A stretch of 64,000 bases of DNA from Lantana camara (lineage: Eukaryota; Streptophyta; Magnoliopsida; Lamiales; Verbenaceae), in the NCBI GenBank assembly GCA_037501455.1, contig CM074856.1, forward strand, positions 88,796,001 through 88,860,000, written 5' to 3'. The notes under the pieces were generated by a model, which searched no databases, was not told where the DNA came from, and worked only from the letters and a program-made list of their open reading frames with translations. Below are positions 31,284 through 43,898 of this stretch, in pieces. The stretch's first letter is position 1. Every line of letters begins with the position of its first letter. A program made the position numbers and the translations under genes.

Positions 31284-33440
31284 TGTAATAGCCCTACTCA
31301 GGGCCAAGTCGAGAGAGGTAAGTAAAGGGTTAATCCAGAAGCGTTTATAGCCTCGATCCTTGCTAATTCTCTCATGCATTGCATTTTATGTGACTTATGT
31401 GCTTTTATATGCTATAGTTTAATAAAATGTTTGTGAATTTAATTCTTTCCTCTATTTAGCTTGTATCTCGAAACTCTTTCCATAAAATCCTAGAATTCTA
31501 ATATTCATTCCCCTCTAGCACCTAAAACCCCTTCATATGCTTCAAAACCCAATCTTACAATTTTAGGTTGAAAATTACGAAAATACCCCTACAGCTCAAA
31601 AATATTCCTACATTTCCCGAAATACTTTCACTACCCAATATTTTAACCAAAAGAATCCTCACATTATTTCGAGGATCGTGATACTCTCCGTGAACCATAA
31701 TTCCCATCCAAACTCCAGTAGTATCAAAAACCGGCAAAAACCCTAGCTTATGATTCGATCATAAATAAACCCTTACACATCTACTTTTTGATATTCAATA
31801 TTATAACCAAAACGATCCTTAAATTATTTTATGAATTTTCATGCATTTACCAAAAACTCGATTTCACCCATAGCATCTTTTATAAATATTTTCCTATTTA
31901 AAAATCATCATTTTATTCTAAATAATTAACTTTTATTCAATAGTCGAAATTATACTTAAAACGATCCTTGAATTTTCCTCTACATTATAATGAATTTTCC
32001 AAACTCTAAACTTCATCATAGCTTCGTTTATATAATTTTCTCATGAGTTTCATCATCTTTAATATTCAGAGTTTATAAACGAAAAGTCTAAATATTCCAC
32101 ATTTATAATCAAAACGAAGCTCATTTTTCACTCATTCTTTCATTAACTCACTACTTCAAGGTTTTACCTCTCGACTCTTGAATAAATTTTATATTATTTT
32201 TACATTTATTTTTATTCAAGATGACATCATCCATGACCACATGAGCTTCTAGAAGGTTTAATTAAATGAATGTAATTTCTCCACATTACTTAGTTAATTA
32301 CCTAGCATTTGTTTAACATGTAATTTAACCACATCTCCTAATTAATTACCAAGCATTTGTTGAAATCATAAGCAACCACATCTCCCATAAACTTTCATAA
32401 ATTGCTCAAAGACCCCTCATGACTACCTATAAATACCCCCCTCAAGCCTCATTTATACCTCACAAATTAACACACAAAAATCACTCCCTTTCTTTCCCAA
32501 CCTCACCCTATTCACCCTCTCTCTCTCTCTAAGGTATGTTTTTCTTCTATTATTTCATGTTTTATATTATGTTCTTAATATAATAATAATAGTAGCATGT
32601 TTAGGATTAATTAAATTATGCTTTAGGAATTTATTAAATGAAATACGTGCATAGTTGTTAGTTTAAATACAATGTGTGTACATTATGGAATTTTATTTAA
32701 TTAAATGCATGAATTATGATATGATATAAGGTGATTATGTATTTAAATGCTTATGGTCTTGTTCATGCCTAGAGTAGTTTATTTAGAATTATTTTTCATA
32801 GAAAGTTCATATATTTTGCTATATTATGCTTTAATCTTATGTTATGAATATGAATGTGATAGAACATGTTACACACCCTCTTTGAATATTCAAATAAGCT
32901 CAAGAACATGTTCATAATGTTCTTGGATGTGTGTGTGTGAGTGTGTATTTGATTTTGTGTTATAAAGTGTTTAATTCATATGAAATTGAATAGTAAATGT
33001 TTTTAATAGTAATTTTGACTTTTTGGTCAAAATTAATTAATTAATTTCGAAATTATTATAAAAATAATTATAAAATAGGTTTTGAAATTTTTAAAGAAAG
33101 ATTTTTCCCAAATTTTCCAAAAATCGATAAACTATATAATATTTTCATAAGATAACCTACATTGTCAAATTAAATCTTAAATTTCATTTCAAATCTTACA
33201 ATTAGAATTATAATATAGTTAATAAATATTTGATTAGTTAAAGATCCCATAAACCCTGAATTTATTAATTAAACGGGTGAATTTAAGGTTTATCGGGAAA
33301 TCTTTAACACATTACATAATATGTACCTTCTATAATTATTTCGTTATGATATTATGTGCAATTAGTTAGTTAGGAACTAAGGACCTAGTTCTAAGTCAGT
33401 AGTAGTTATTACTTTCAGGCGAACATAGGATCGAAGAGTG
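31284..33440 (+). repeat. 5' LTR of gypsy-3a, first segment
   Basis: First 2157 bp of the 5' LTR, continued at 41879-43014. TATA box CTATAAATAC at 32427-32436; CT-rich candidate first exon ending at donor 32534 (TCTAAG/GTATGT); acceptor TTTCAG ending 33418. Copia-B is inserted 22 nt into the middle exon. The small ORFs at 31194-31379 and 31555-31737 are not genes. Confidence 0.92.
33436..33440. repeat. Left TSD of copia-B (GAGTG)
   Basis: GAGTG repeated at 41874-41878. The uninterrupted sequence can be read in the 3' LTR at about 53286-53300. Confidence 0.92.
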
Positions 33441-35387
33441 TGTTAGGAATAGTGCCCTAGAAAGCCGATTGTATATCCGCTTTGTGCTTTTCCCGATTGT
33501 AATCACAGACAATCTTTGAATGAAATAATAATTTGAGGCAACACTTCTTTATATGCTCTTGTTTGGTATGCGTTTACTTTATCTGTGCATGTATAAGAAC
33601 TCCCCTAATCCTGATGACTTTAGGACTCTACCATTTAGGTGCAATGGTTCATGAAACGAGCCCTATATCACATAAGTCATGATTAGTAAAATACTCCAAG
33701 ACGATGAGTCCTACAGACAATGGGAGTGTCAACCTGACTCCTCTAAGGCTTGCTTGTGGGATCACACCCTTAAGAAGGACCACCTTGTTTCATGGAGGTG
33801 CAAAGTGTATAGTTGATACGTGCGTGATACATGAGGGTGCTTACTTTAATAAGTAAGTTCACTGAGGCGCCCCGTGTGAGAACATTCCTAAATGGGAAAG
33901 GAAGTTTCTATTTCAGGAAATGGAAACTTCCAGATTAGGAAATATCTCACTAGTCATTGATGTGATTAATTGATCCTTAAGACTTGAGGTTCCTTCTCAC
34001 TTTATGAGTTAACTCTGTAGTCTTAGGTATAAGCTTTAAAGGGTGTCGCCTTAGACAACTGATTCAAGGCTTATGCTGGGGATGCACAAGTGATTCATGA
34101 AAGTGAATGAGAATCAAGAAAGGACCTACACTTGCATTTGCAAGGTGATCTCTTATTGTGTAAGTCATTCATATGCCATATGGAGTCCTTGGCCAAGGCA
34201 GTAGATCAAGACATCAAGAAAAGGGTTTCTTGGATTGAGATCAAATGGATATGAAATGCACTTAGCTTTAAGACCGGATTATTAGGGTTCTGATTATTCC
34301 CGTAGCTTAGATCTTGGTTGAGAGATAGTAAGTAGGAGGATTGTATCTCACATTAATCAATAACTTAAAGGTTCTGTCGAATCCGAACATTCCAATTTAG
34401 CTAGGGGTTAAACACCTGTTGCTAGACTATGGTCGTTTAATCTGTGGACTGATTAATTAATTAGTGAATTAATTAATTAGGGTTACTGCTAATTGAATTG
34501 AGAACCTAGAGGGTCACACACAACAACTTGGTTACATGAGTTGAAGCTTTAAAATGATTAAACGAGTTAATCGGGCTAAAGGGTTCCACACGTGTGAAAC
34601 CACACGTGTGGGTCACGTGTGTGACACGTGTCCTTCATGGACACGTGTGCATGTGCGTGGATATTTATTTGGAGATTAAATAATTAATGTGTTAATTATT
34701 TAATAGACTTTGGTTTAATTTTGAATTAAAAAGAAAGTCTAATTTTGGAGAAAAAATAATCTAGTTAATTAATTATGAATTAATTAATTAGATAAAATAA
34801 GTTATTTACTTTAAATAAATAAAGTATAAAATTATCCAAAAATAGTTTGGATATTTTTAGCTCTCTTAAAGTTGATTTGAATTAGAATTCAAAGTCAAAG
34901 TTGGAAAATACTTGATGATCAAGTAATAGGAGAGAGAGGGCGCAAATCCTTGCCCATCAAGGATTGGTTTCGCCCGTCCCTCTCCCTTACCTATATATAG
35001 GGGAGTTCATGCTCCCCTTTAGAGCTAATTGGCAATTCTTTTGGTTCATGTGTTGAACACCTTCCCTTCTCCAAGATAAACGAAACCCTAGGTTAAGCCT
35101 AAACACTAACTAGAGAACTAGCATCCATACTAGTTAGATTGTGATCAAGTTGGTGGACTATCTCTAGAGAGCTTCAAGTTAGAAGTTTGAAGATTCGAGC
35201 TTTACCAAGGAGAGGAGATCAAGCCGCGAGAAGAGCGTTCTTGGGTGGCTTGAAACGCTTCAAGAAAGAATATAAGAAAAGTAAGTTTCTTATCTTTACG
35301 AATTTGGATACACGATTGCGAGTCCTAGATCCTTTTGTTGGAAAATTTTTTAAATTTCCGCTGCTTTCTGATTCGTGTTTTCAAACA
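33441..35387 (+). repeat. 5' LTR of copia-B
   Basis: 1947 bp, TGTTAGGAATAG...TTCAAACA. G-box cluster at about 34587-34655, TATA-like CTATATATAG near 34991-35000, and donor GTAAGT at about 35281, as in copia-A. Confidence 0.93.
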
Positions 35388-35389
35388 AG

Positions 35390-35401
35390 TGGTATCAGAG
35401 C
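35390..35401 (+). promoter_or_regulatory. Primer-binding site of copia-B
   Basis: TGGTATCAGAGC, exact initiator tRNA-Met match. Confidence 0.92.
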
Positions 35402-37126
35402 TACCTCGTTAATCGTGTTTCTGATTCGTCTCAATTATTCTGAATTTGGTAGAAATTCTTAGGCTTAGATGCGAATTAGGTATTCATGAGTTCTTTTAGA
35501 AAGCCTGAAATACGAAACTGTAATTTTTCTTAAATTTCTGAAACTGTTTTCCTAAATTGTGTTTTTGAAAAACCGTTTTGATTGAAATTAATTTAAATCG
35601 TGTTTTTGAATTTTGGATTGTTATTGGTTTTTGAACTAAAAGTACGAAACACGAAATCGCGTTACGAAAATACGAGCCTGGACGTGCTAAGGCGTAGCAC
35701 GCCAGGCCCGCGCGCCCGCTCGCCCAGCGGTCCCGCAACCGCGCGGGACTGCCCGCCACTGCCACCCGCCAGCGCCTAGGAGCGTGCCTAGGCGCGCCCG
35801 CCTGCTCCTCCCGCAACCGCGCGGGAGCCTTCCGTAGTCCGCCTGCCTCCCCGCCAAGGCGGAACGCGCGCCTTTCGCGCGAGAAGGCGTGCGCACTGCG
35901 CGTGCGTGCCGACAGCCTTGCTGCTGGCGGGCGCGATGCGGTGCGCGCGATGCAAGCGGTCTGCCTGGGCTGGTGTGCGGGCGAGTCCAGGCCCTTCGTT
36001 TCGCGATCTTGATTTTCGTGTTTAGTCCAATCCAATCCCGATTTAATTTTCTGAAAAATTTTTATTTATTAAATTTGAATTATTTTTGAAATAATTGTTT
36101 AAATTGGGATTTTGAAAATTTAAACGATTTAAATTTTGGAAAAATTACAATCTCAATTGTTAGGGAGGGGAATCTCAATTGTAAAAATGTAATAGAGATA
36201 GGGCTCGTATTTTGTTACCGGTTTCCCTTATGTGATTTAAACTGTTTATGTGGCATGTATGTTAGAACTTGTGATTGTGGAGTGGCTCCCACATATCACG
36301 CATAAGATAGGTAGAACCCATGATCATTACATGTTTGTATCATGCTAGGACATGTTATCTGTTTATGTGCTTGTTTGAAATGCATTTAAGTGTACTTGCA
36401 TTAATCAAGACTAATAAAATTGGATAACATATATGTTGGTGAGGTCGAACCGGACAACTCTCCGGTTGATTCGAAAATTCCCATTAAATATTAAGCTAAT
36501 TTCGAACAAATAGGTATTTAAATTGGAGATGTAAATTTTGAATTAAATTCCTAGCATTCCATCAATAGGTTTTAAGTTTAGTAAGTGAAGCTAGTTATTG
36601 TCCGCGAGTCGTGGGATAGCTAGTGGAGCTTATTAGTTCTTAGTTACCTAATTGATCATTTTAAATGATCAATACTTCATGAATCAATTTTAGCAAGGGC
36701 GATGTCCACGAGTTGTGGGTCGTTCGAACTAAGTTTTGATCATGATCTTATGATTGATGGGTTTAGCTTAACGCCTAAGTAAATATGGATGTCGCACGAG
36801 TCGTGGGTCCATATTGAAAGATAGGTGATGCAAAAACAATTACTAAGAGTTCTAAAGGTGTTAGAATTGGTAAGTTGTACCTACCTAGGGTTCTTACTTA
36901 GAATGTCCGCGAGTCGTGGGTTCGAGGTAAAATACCTAGGATCTTAGTACCCATTGGGAAACGTGTTCCTCCTAGATCTTTGGGAATTCTAGATCTTTGA
37001 AAAACAGTGGGAGCTACATTAGATTAAAGACCTTATCTTTTGTATATCGTTATAATTCAGCATGCTCACTAGTTCTCTGCTTTACCATTTAGGTCGTAGA
37101 TTCTGTGATTCTCTATGTGTTTTGAA
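35402..37126 (+). other. Leader of copia-B
   Basis: Non-coding. A GC-rich island spans about 35670-36000 and is largely different in sequence from the copia-A island, though in the same place. Relative to copia-A about 0.5 kb is missing around 36150 (copia-A 17905-18450). Four hairpins lie at 36602-36920 and acceptor TACCATTTAG ends at 37092. The long minus-strand ORF 35496-36035 follows from GC-rich repeats and has no counterpart in copia-A, so I do not call it. Confidence 0.6.
36602..36920 (+). other. Four-hairpin array in copia-B leader
   Basis: CCGCGAGTCGTGG near 36602, CCACGAGTTGTGG near 36706, GCACGAGTCGTGG near 36794 and CCGCGAGTCGTGG near 36907. Copy 2 here pairs fully (CCACG/TGTGG), whereas copia-A copy 2 does not. 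Spacing is about 90-115 nt, as in copia-A. Confidence 0.65.
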
Positions 37127-40100
37127 ATGGCAACCAAAAACCCTTTTGTATCGATCCTCGAGTCAAACAAGTTGACTGGTCCCAACTATTCTGATTGGCT
37201 GAGGAATCTAAAAATCATTTTAGATTCTGAGAAGAGAACTTATGTTCTCTTCGAAGGGGAGCCTAGTCCCGAAGGGGAGGCTCCCACTCGGGCCGAGCGG
37301 GACGCGATTCAGAAGTGGAAGGATGATAATCTCCAAGCCCGTTGCCTTATGTTGGCTAACATGTCTCCGAACTTGCAAATGCAACATGAGGCCATGGAAT
37401 TCGCTTGGGAGATTTACGACCACTTAGAGCAACTTTACCGCCCTCATGAACGTGTAACAAGGTATAACACTTCAAAGGAATTGTTCCACTTGAGAATGAG
37501 GGAAGGTTCAAGTGTCCATGAATATGGACTCAAGTTTCTTGCCCTTACTGAGAAACTTGCCTCCATGGACATGCCACTGAAAGATGAGTTTTCAGTGGAT
37601 TTGTTGCTAGCTTCGCTCCCACCATCATTCAACCCATTTGTCCTTAACTTCAATATGAATTATGCTGGTGCTACTGTAGCTGAGCTGATTAGTCAGCTTG
37701 TGACTGATGAAAGCACGATCAAGAAGGACAATAAGGTGTTGATGGTGAATGCTCCATCTTCCTCTTCTGGGCCTTCTAAAGGTAAGGGCAAGAAAGCCCA
37801 AAAGCAGAAGAAGCAACCCCTTTGGCCCACTGGTGGTGTTTCGAGGGGGAAGGCCCAAAAGAAGAAGCGTGATCAGAAAGAAGATGTTTGCTTCCATTGT
37901 GGCAAAGCGGGACATTGGAGGAGAAACTGCCCAGAGTACAAGGCTACTCTAAAGAAAGGTATGTTTCTCGTTGAAATAAATCTTTCTATTAATTCTAGTT
38001 CTTGTGTACTTGATACCGGTTGTGGGACTCATATCTGTAATGATGTACAGATGCTAAGTGAAGTCCAACAACTCAAAGAAGGAGAATGTGTCTTGAAGAT
38101 CGGCGATGGCTCAAACGTTGAAGCTCGAGCTTTAGGCACAATTAGATTAGATTTAGGTAGTTTTGAGTTAGTCTTAAATAAAGTCCTTTATGTACCGAGC
38201 ATTATTCGTAATATAATTTCAGTTTCAATTTTAGATTGTGAAGGTTATGAAACTTATATTAAGAATGGTAAATATTTTATCAAACGGAACAACTCTTCCG
38301 TTCACATCAGTACTCTAAGTAATGGACTTTATCTAACTCTGATTATCAATATTATGAATATACAACGAGAAACTAAACGTAAGAGAGATGACAAAGTTTC
38401 AGCTCCCTTATGGCACGCTAGATTAGGACACATTTCCAAGAACATAATTAGCAAGATAAACACTTTAGGATCATTCTCTGAAAATGATCTTAAGGAGTTA
38501 ACTTCTTGCGAATCCTGTCTCAAAGGAAAAATGTCCAAAGTCCCTTTTAAAGGAACTGTGGAACGTGCCACTAAGGTTTTGGATTTGATCCATACTGATG
38601 TTTGTGGACCGCTTAGTGTAAGCACTAGAAATAATCATCAGTATTTTATAACCTTTACTGATGATTTTAGTCGGTATGGTTATGTATACTTAATGGAGTA
38701 TAAATCTGAAGCTTTTGAGAAATTCTTAGAATTTCAAAATGAGGTTGAGAACCAAACTAGTCACAAGATTAAAGCACTTCGATCTGATCGAGGAGGCGAA
38801 TATCTTAGTGAAGAATTCCTTAATCATCTCAAAGATAATGGGATTATCTCTCAGTGGACTCCTTCGGGAACTCCTCAGCTTAATGGAGTTTCTGAGAGAA
38901 GGAATCGAACCCTACTTGATATGGTTCGCTCCATGATGAGTTTCACTGACTTACCACTTTCTTTCTGGGTTTATGCCCTAGAAAGTGCAGCAAAGATTTT
39001 GAATCTTGTTCCCTCTAAGTCAGTCCCTAAAACGCCCTATGAAATGTGGCATGGTAAAATCCCTAGTTATTCTTACTTAAGAATTTGGGGTTGTCCTGCT
39101 TACGTGAAGTGGACAGTGGGAGATAAGTTAGAATCTCGTTCTAACTTATGCTACTTTGTAGGTTATCCTAAGGAATCCATAGGATATTACTTCTATGATC
39201 AATCTGAGCAAAAGGTGTTTGTTTCCAGAAATGCCACTTTTCTTGAGGAACCGTTCCTTAAAGAAAGGAAAGGTAAGATCATAGAATTGGAGGAAGTACA
39301 AAGTGACCCCACGCCACCCACTGAAGAAACGTCCCCTACTGATCAACTACAACCAATCACGAATTTCGATACACATGTAAATCCTTCTCTAAGGCGTTCT
39401 GAACGCACTCCTAGACAGCCGGAGAGATGGTATGGATTCTTCAATGAAATCTCTCAAAAGGATATGATCCTTTAACATATGAGGAGACACTTTCAGATTC
39501 TGACTCTGAACAGTGGATAGAAGCCATGAAATCCGAAATGGACTCCATGAACTCCAACCAAGTTTGGACCTTGGTAGATTTGCCTGATGGGGTCAAACCC
39601 ATAGGTTGCAAATGGATCTTTAAGAGAAAGCTTGGAGTTGATGGAAGCATTGCAGCCTATAAAGCAAGACTGGTTGCAAAAGGATTCACTCAAAGACCCG
39701 GCGTGGACTTTGATGAAACCTTTTGACCAGTTGCAATGCAAAAGTCTATTCGGATCATGCTTGCCATTGCTGCATATTATGACTATGAGATATGGCAAAT
39801 GGATGTGAAAACTGCCTTTCTCAATGGTGACATTGATAAAGACATTTACATGGAGCAACCCATAGGTTTCACATTCAGTGGGAGTAAGCAAAAGGTTTGA
39901 AAACTCCAAAGATCAATCTATGGATTGAAACAGGCTTCTAGGAATTGGAACATTCGATTTGATGAATCAGTCAAAGCGTTTGGCTTCATCCAAATTTCGA
40001 ATGAATCATGTGTATATAGAAAGGAATTGGAGACCTCAGTGCAATTCTTAGTACTTTATGTTGATGACATCCTTCTTATTGGGAATTCGAAGGATGACAT

Positions 40101-40510
40101 GAAAGTGACTAAGTTATGGTTATCGAACCAATTCGAGATGAAGGATCTTGGTGATGCGTCCTATATCCTTGGAATTAAAATCTATCGAGATAGATCTAGA
40201 AGGTTGATAGGACTATCACAGTCGATGTACATTGACAAAGTATTGAAGAGATTCAATATGGAGTCAGCAAAGGTTAAGAACCTTCCTATGAGTGTAGGAA
40301 CATGTCTTTCAAAGAAGATGTGTCCTAAGACTAACCTTGAGAAGGAGAGAATGACTCATACACCTTATGCGTCAGCAATAGGTAGCATAATGTATGCAAC
40401 GTTATGTACTCGACCGGATGTGGCTTATGCACTTAGTGTGACAAGTCGTTTCCAATCTGACCCTGGAGATGGTCACTGGGCTGCCGTGAAGAATATTCTT
40501 AAGTACTTGA
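37127..40510 (+). pseudogene. Gag-Pol of copia-B, broken and 3'-truncated
   Basis: Begins MATKNPF at 37127; the in-frame ATG at 37115 adds four residues not shared with copia-A. Gag, CCHC knuckle (CFHCGKAGHWRRNC), protease DTG, integrase (ERRNR) and the start of RT are open through 39475. A 1-base loss near 39465 shifts the frame; TGA at 39724 and TGA at 39898 follow. The RT second half including YVDDIL continues from 39925. The frame then runs across the deletion joint at 40505-40510 into LTR sequence and stops at 40530, so RNase H is incomplete. A Gag-protease-integrase protein of up to about 780 residues could still be translated. Confidence 0.93.
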
Positions 40511-41873
40511 GGTTCCTTGTCACTTTATGAGTTAACTCTGTAGTCTTAGGTATAAGCTTTAAAGGGTGTCGCCTTAGACAACTGATTCAAGGCTTATGCT
40601 GGGGCTGCACAAGTGATTCATGAAAGTGAATGAGAATCAAGAAAGGACCTACACTTGCATTTGCAAGGTGATCTCTTATTGTGTAAGTCATTCATATGCC
40701 ATATGGAGTCCTTGGCCAAGGCAGTAGATCAAGACATCAAGAAAAGGGTTTCTTGGATTGAGATCAAATGGATATGAAATGCACTTAGCTTTAAGACCGG
40801 ATTATTAGGGTTCTGATTATTCCCTTACCCTAGATCTTAGTTGAGAGATAGTAAGTAGGAGGATTGTATCTCACATTAATCAATGACTTAAAGGTTCTGT
40901 CGAATCCGAACATTCCAATTCAGCTAGGGGTTAAACACCTGTTGCTATACTATGGTCGTTTAATGTATGGACTGATTAATTAATTAGTTAATTAATTAAT
41001 TAGGGTCACTGCTAATTGAATTGAGAACCTAGAGGGTCACACACAACAACTTGGTTACATGAGTTGAAGCTTTAAAATGATTAAACGAGTTAATCGGGCC
41101 AAAGGGTTCCACACGTGTGGGTCACGTGCGTGACACGTGTCCTTCATGGACACGTGTGCATGTGCGTGGATATTTATTTGGAGATTAAATAATTAATGTG
41201 TTAATTATTTAATAGACTTTGATTTAATTTTGAATTAAAAAGAAAGTCTAATTTTGGAGAAAAAATAATCTAGTTAATTAATTATGAATTAATTAATTAC
41301 ATAAAATAAGTTATTTATTTTAAATAAATAAAGTATAAAATTATCCAAAAATAGTTTGGATATTTTTAGCTCTCTTAAAGTTGATTTGAATTAGAATTCA
41401 AAGTCAAAGTTGGAAAATACTTGATGATCAAGTAATAGGAGAGAGAGCGACCAAATCCTTGCCCAACAAGGATTGGGTTCGGCCGTCCCTCTCCCTTACT
41501 CCCCTTTAGAGCTAATTGGCAATTCTTTTGGTTCATGTGTTGAACACCTTCCCTTCTCCAACATAAACGAAACCCTAGGTTAAGCCTAAACACTAACTAG
41601 AGAACTAGTATCCTTACTAGTTAGATTGTGATCAAGTTGGTGGACTATCTGTAGAGAGCTTCAAGTTAGAAGTTTGAAGATTCGAGCTTTACCAAGGAGA
41701 GGGGATCAAGCCGCGAGAAGAGCGTTCTTGGGTGGCTTGAAACGCTTCAAGGAAGAATATAAGAAAAGTAAGTTTCTTATCTTTACGAATTTGGATACAC
41801 GATTGCGAGTCCTATATCCTTTGGTTGGAAATTTTTTAAATTTCCGCTGCTTTCTGATTCGTGTTTTCCAACA
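40505..41873 (+). repeat. Truncated 3' LTR of copia-B
   Basis: Begins in mid-LTR at ACTTGA, the 6-bp sequence shared by pol and LTR at the deletion joint, and continues to TTCCAACA. The G-box cluster (about 41110-41160) has lost one unit relative to the 5' LTR, and some TATA-region sequence is missing near 41500. Confidence 0.92.
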
Positions 41874-41878
41874 GAGTG

Positions 41879-43014
41879 GAATCCCCACAATTCCACTTAA
41901 ATCTCGGTACTCGATGAGGGTTTAAATCTTTTCAACTGAAATCATGATAAAATATTTTACTTTATTTTCTTGAATTTCCTTTCAAGTTATTCTTCCCTTT
42001 ATGGGAAAATAATTCTTATCAATTATTCAAAAAACACATATTTACCCGAAAGTACTTAATACTTTCTTGCGGGTAAATATTCTCGTCTTGCAAGTAAAAT
42101 TATTGATTTTCCTATGGGCCCGGTGGTCTTGGTAGAAGTAGTAGTCCGGGAGGCACGGACCGAGGTCTACTATTATACCAGCCGCCTACTAGATCTTGAT
42201 GATGGTCTAACCGGAGGTTGGTTATTCCACATCAAGTGACGGGAAAAGGTACGTCCCTCCCACAATCTTGTTCATCGTCACTAGGGCTTGCAACCCTACG
42301 TGACACTAAGGAGTGAAAGATGGTATTCTCGTATTTGTTTTATTAAGTACCGACACCTTGATCAGTGTCGTTACTATTTTTCCTGGATTTTAAGGAGTTA
42401 AGGTTGGAGAAGCCTAGCTTGCGGGCATCAAAATCTTTTCCAAAACGGTTCATAAGTTTCCTAAAGTATAGCTTATATTCCCCCTACTCCTATTTCAAAT
42501 AAATATGAACCGGATATTATTGTCATATACTTATTTGTTATTATACAGTATATATATATTTCAAACCAAGACTTTCTTGGTCAAATCACTTTCAAAATCT
42601 TACTTATAATCCTAAATCTCGAACCCCCCGTCACTTAGTCATTTTGACTAACCCTCCTACTCTTTTAATTCATGATTTCAGGAATCTATGCTTCGACCCC
42701 TTAGAGGTATCTTCAAGCTTTAAGGTGTCACATTCCAGTCATTTAGAGTAATCATGAGTGCATGTACATCTTTCAATAAGCACTCTCTTGTGAAGTTGGA
42801 ACTTTTGCTGTAATTACTTATCCAACTTAATAATATGTGTTTCGTTATGTATTGTCCCCTTTTTATTGCTCAAGTTTTTTTTCCGTTGCATTTAAATTTC
42901 ATACTCTGGTATTGTATAGTCTTGTCCGTTCGTCGAAGTATTTCTCGAGTGCTAGGTCTCACATCCACTCGGGAAGTACAACGGTGCGGGGTTGTAGTGT
43001 TAAGGGGCGCTACA
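41879..43014 (+). repeat. 5' LTR of gypsy-3a, second segment
   Basis: This resumes after copia-B (TSD 41874-41878). It holds the rest of the middle exon, the degenerate second donor (GATGAGGGTTT where relatives have GGTGAGGGTT), hairpin TTAGTCA-TTT-TGACTAA (42635-42651) containing CTAAC, the acceptor GATTTCAG ending near 42682, and the LTR end GGCGCTACA at 43014. Confidence 0.92.
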
Positions 43015-43021
43015 GCTAAGG

Positions 43022-43033
43022 TGGTATCAGATC
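43022..43033 (+). promoter_or_regulatory. Primer-binding site of gypsy-3a
   Basis: TGGTATCAGATC, one mismatch to initiator tRNA-Met complement, 7 nt after the LTR. Confidence 0.88.
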
Positions 43034-43139
43034 CAGGTTTAGATAGAGAGAACTTAATTTAAAACATTAGATAGAGAAAGTATTTTGCTGTAATTTCTTC
43101 GCTCTAATAATTTGTAAAGTGTTTTTCTTAGAGTAAAAA

Positions 43140-43898
43140 ATGGCTGGCTACGGTGAGCTTCCACATTCTGATAGCATCGAGTGGCTTGATCAGTACGAGC
43201 CTCCTAGGACCTTAGTTGTTACTCCTAGTGGGGGTCCTAGATACTATCCCTGGCAAAGGATTAGGCAGCATAGTCAGGATTCACATCAGGAGGCCTTTCC
43301 CGGGTATGCCTACCCGAACAGAGCAGTCTACCTATTAGAGACCGAGAGAGATGCCTACTTTTATGAGTATCAGAGGATGGGTGAGTATTGATTGGAGGCC
43401 GAGAGGAACAGAGAGATGGCCAAACAGACAGCAGTAGATCGTGATCATGCTCGGGACCAGTTATCCGCATCTCGGATCGCTATTTCTCAGTTTGCGTCAC
43501 GTGTGGCTGAGCTCGAGGAGGACGTGGTCAGTTTGACTTTGGACCGTGAGGCTTCCATAGTGATTCATGATCAGTACCGAGCCCAGATGAGGAGCCGTTT
43601 GGAGGATGCGCTTCACCTGAACGATACTCAGGTTATGGAGCAGGTTTTAGATATGTAGCCCAAACCCGCAGCAGCCCATTCCGGAGACAGTGAGGCTTCC
43701 GAGGCTATAGTCCATTCCGATGAGGACGAGGAGGAGGAGCCCCAGCAGGATGGAGAGATCAGCGAGGGTACTGATGGATTGCAGGTTTTTCCCGAGGAGG
43801 AGGACAGTGTTGAGCCCAGCGAGGAGTGGAGTCCTATTAGGGTTCCAGATTCAGATGATACAGTTGACCTTGAGGCAGGTAGTGCTAGAGAGGATTGA
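43140..43898 (+). pseudogene. Accessory pre-gag ORF of gypsy-3a
   Basis: One frame of 252 codons from ATG 43140 (context AAAAAATGGC) to TGA 43896, broken by TGA at 43389 (codon 84) and TAG at 43656 (codon 173); both could arise by single C-to-T changes. N-terminal third: Tyr/Pro-rich with WLDQYEPPR and GGPRYYPWQR. Middle (about residues 84-165): heptad-like, Glu/Arg/Ala-rich, with VAELEEDVVSLTLDRE, a likely coiled coil. C-terminal third: very acidic (DEDEEEEP, PEEEDSVEP). It has no knuckle, protease or other domain I recognise and I cannot name it. It lies between PBS and gag. The minus-strand relative gypsy-3b lacks about 850 bp here, so the ORF is not essential to the family's basic layout. 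Confidence 0.65.

Larger units (their letters stand above)
33441..41873 (+). mobile_element. copia-B, Ty1/copia retrotransposon with internal deletion
   Basis: 8433 bp with TSD GAGTG on both sides, close relative of copia-A. Complete 5' LTR, PBS, leader, hairpin array and most of gag-pol. A deletion joins pol to the middle of the 3' LTR at 40505-40510, removing the RNase H end, the polypurine tract and about 540 bp of the LTR. A frameshift and stops further break the coding region. Because both TSDs are intact, the deletion happened inside the element or during its reverse transcription. Confidence 0.95.

Noticed and set aside
35496..36035. 179-codon minus-strand ORF in the copia-B leader
   Set aside because: It arises from a GC-rich, Arg/Ala-coding island, has no counterpart in copia-A or D and no domain; it is open by base composition.
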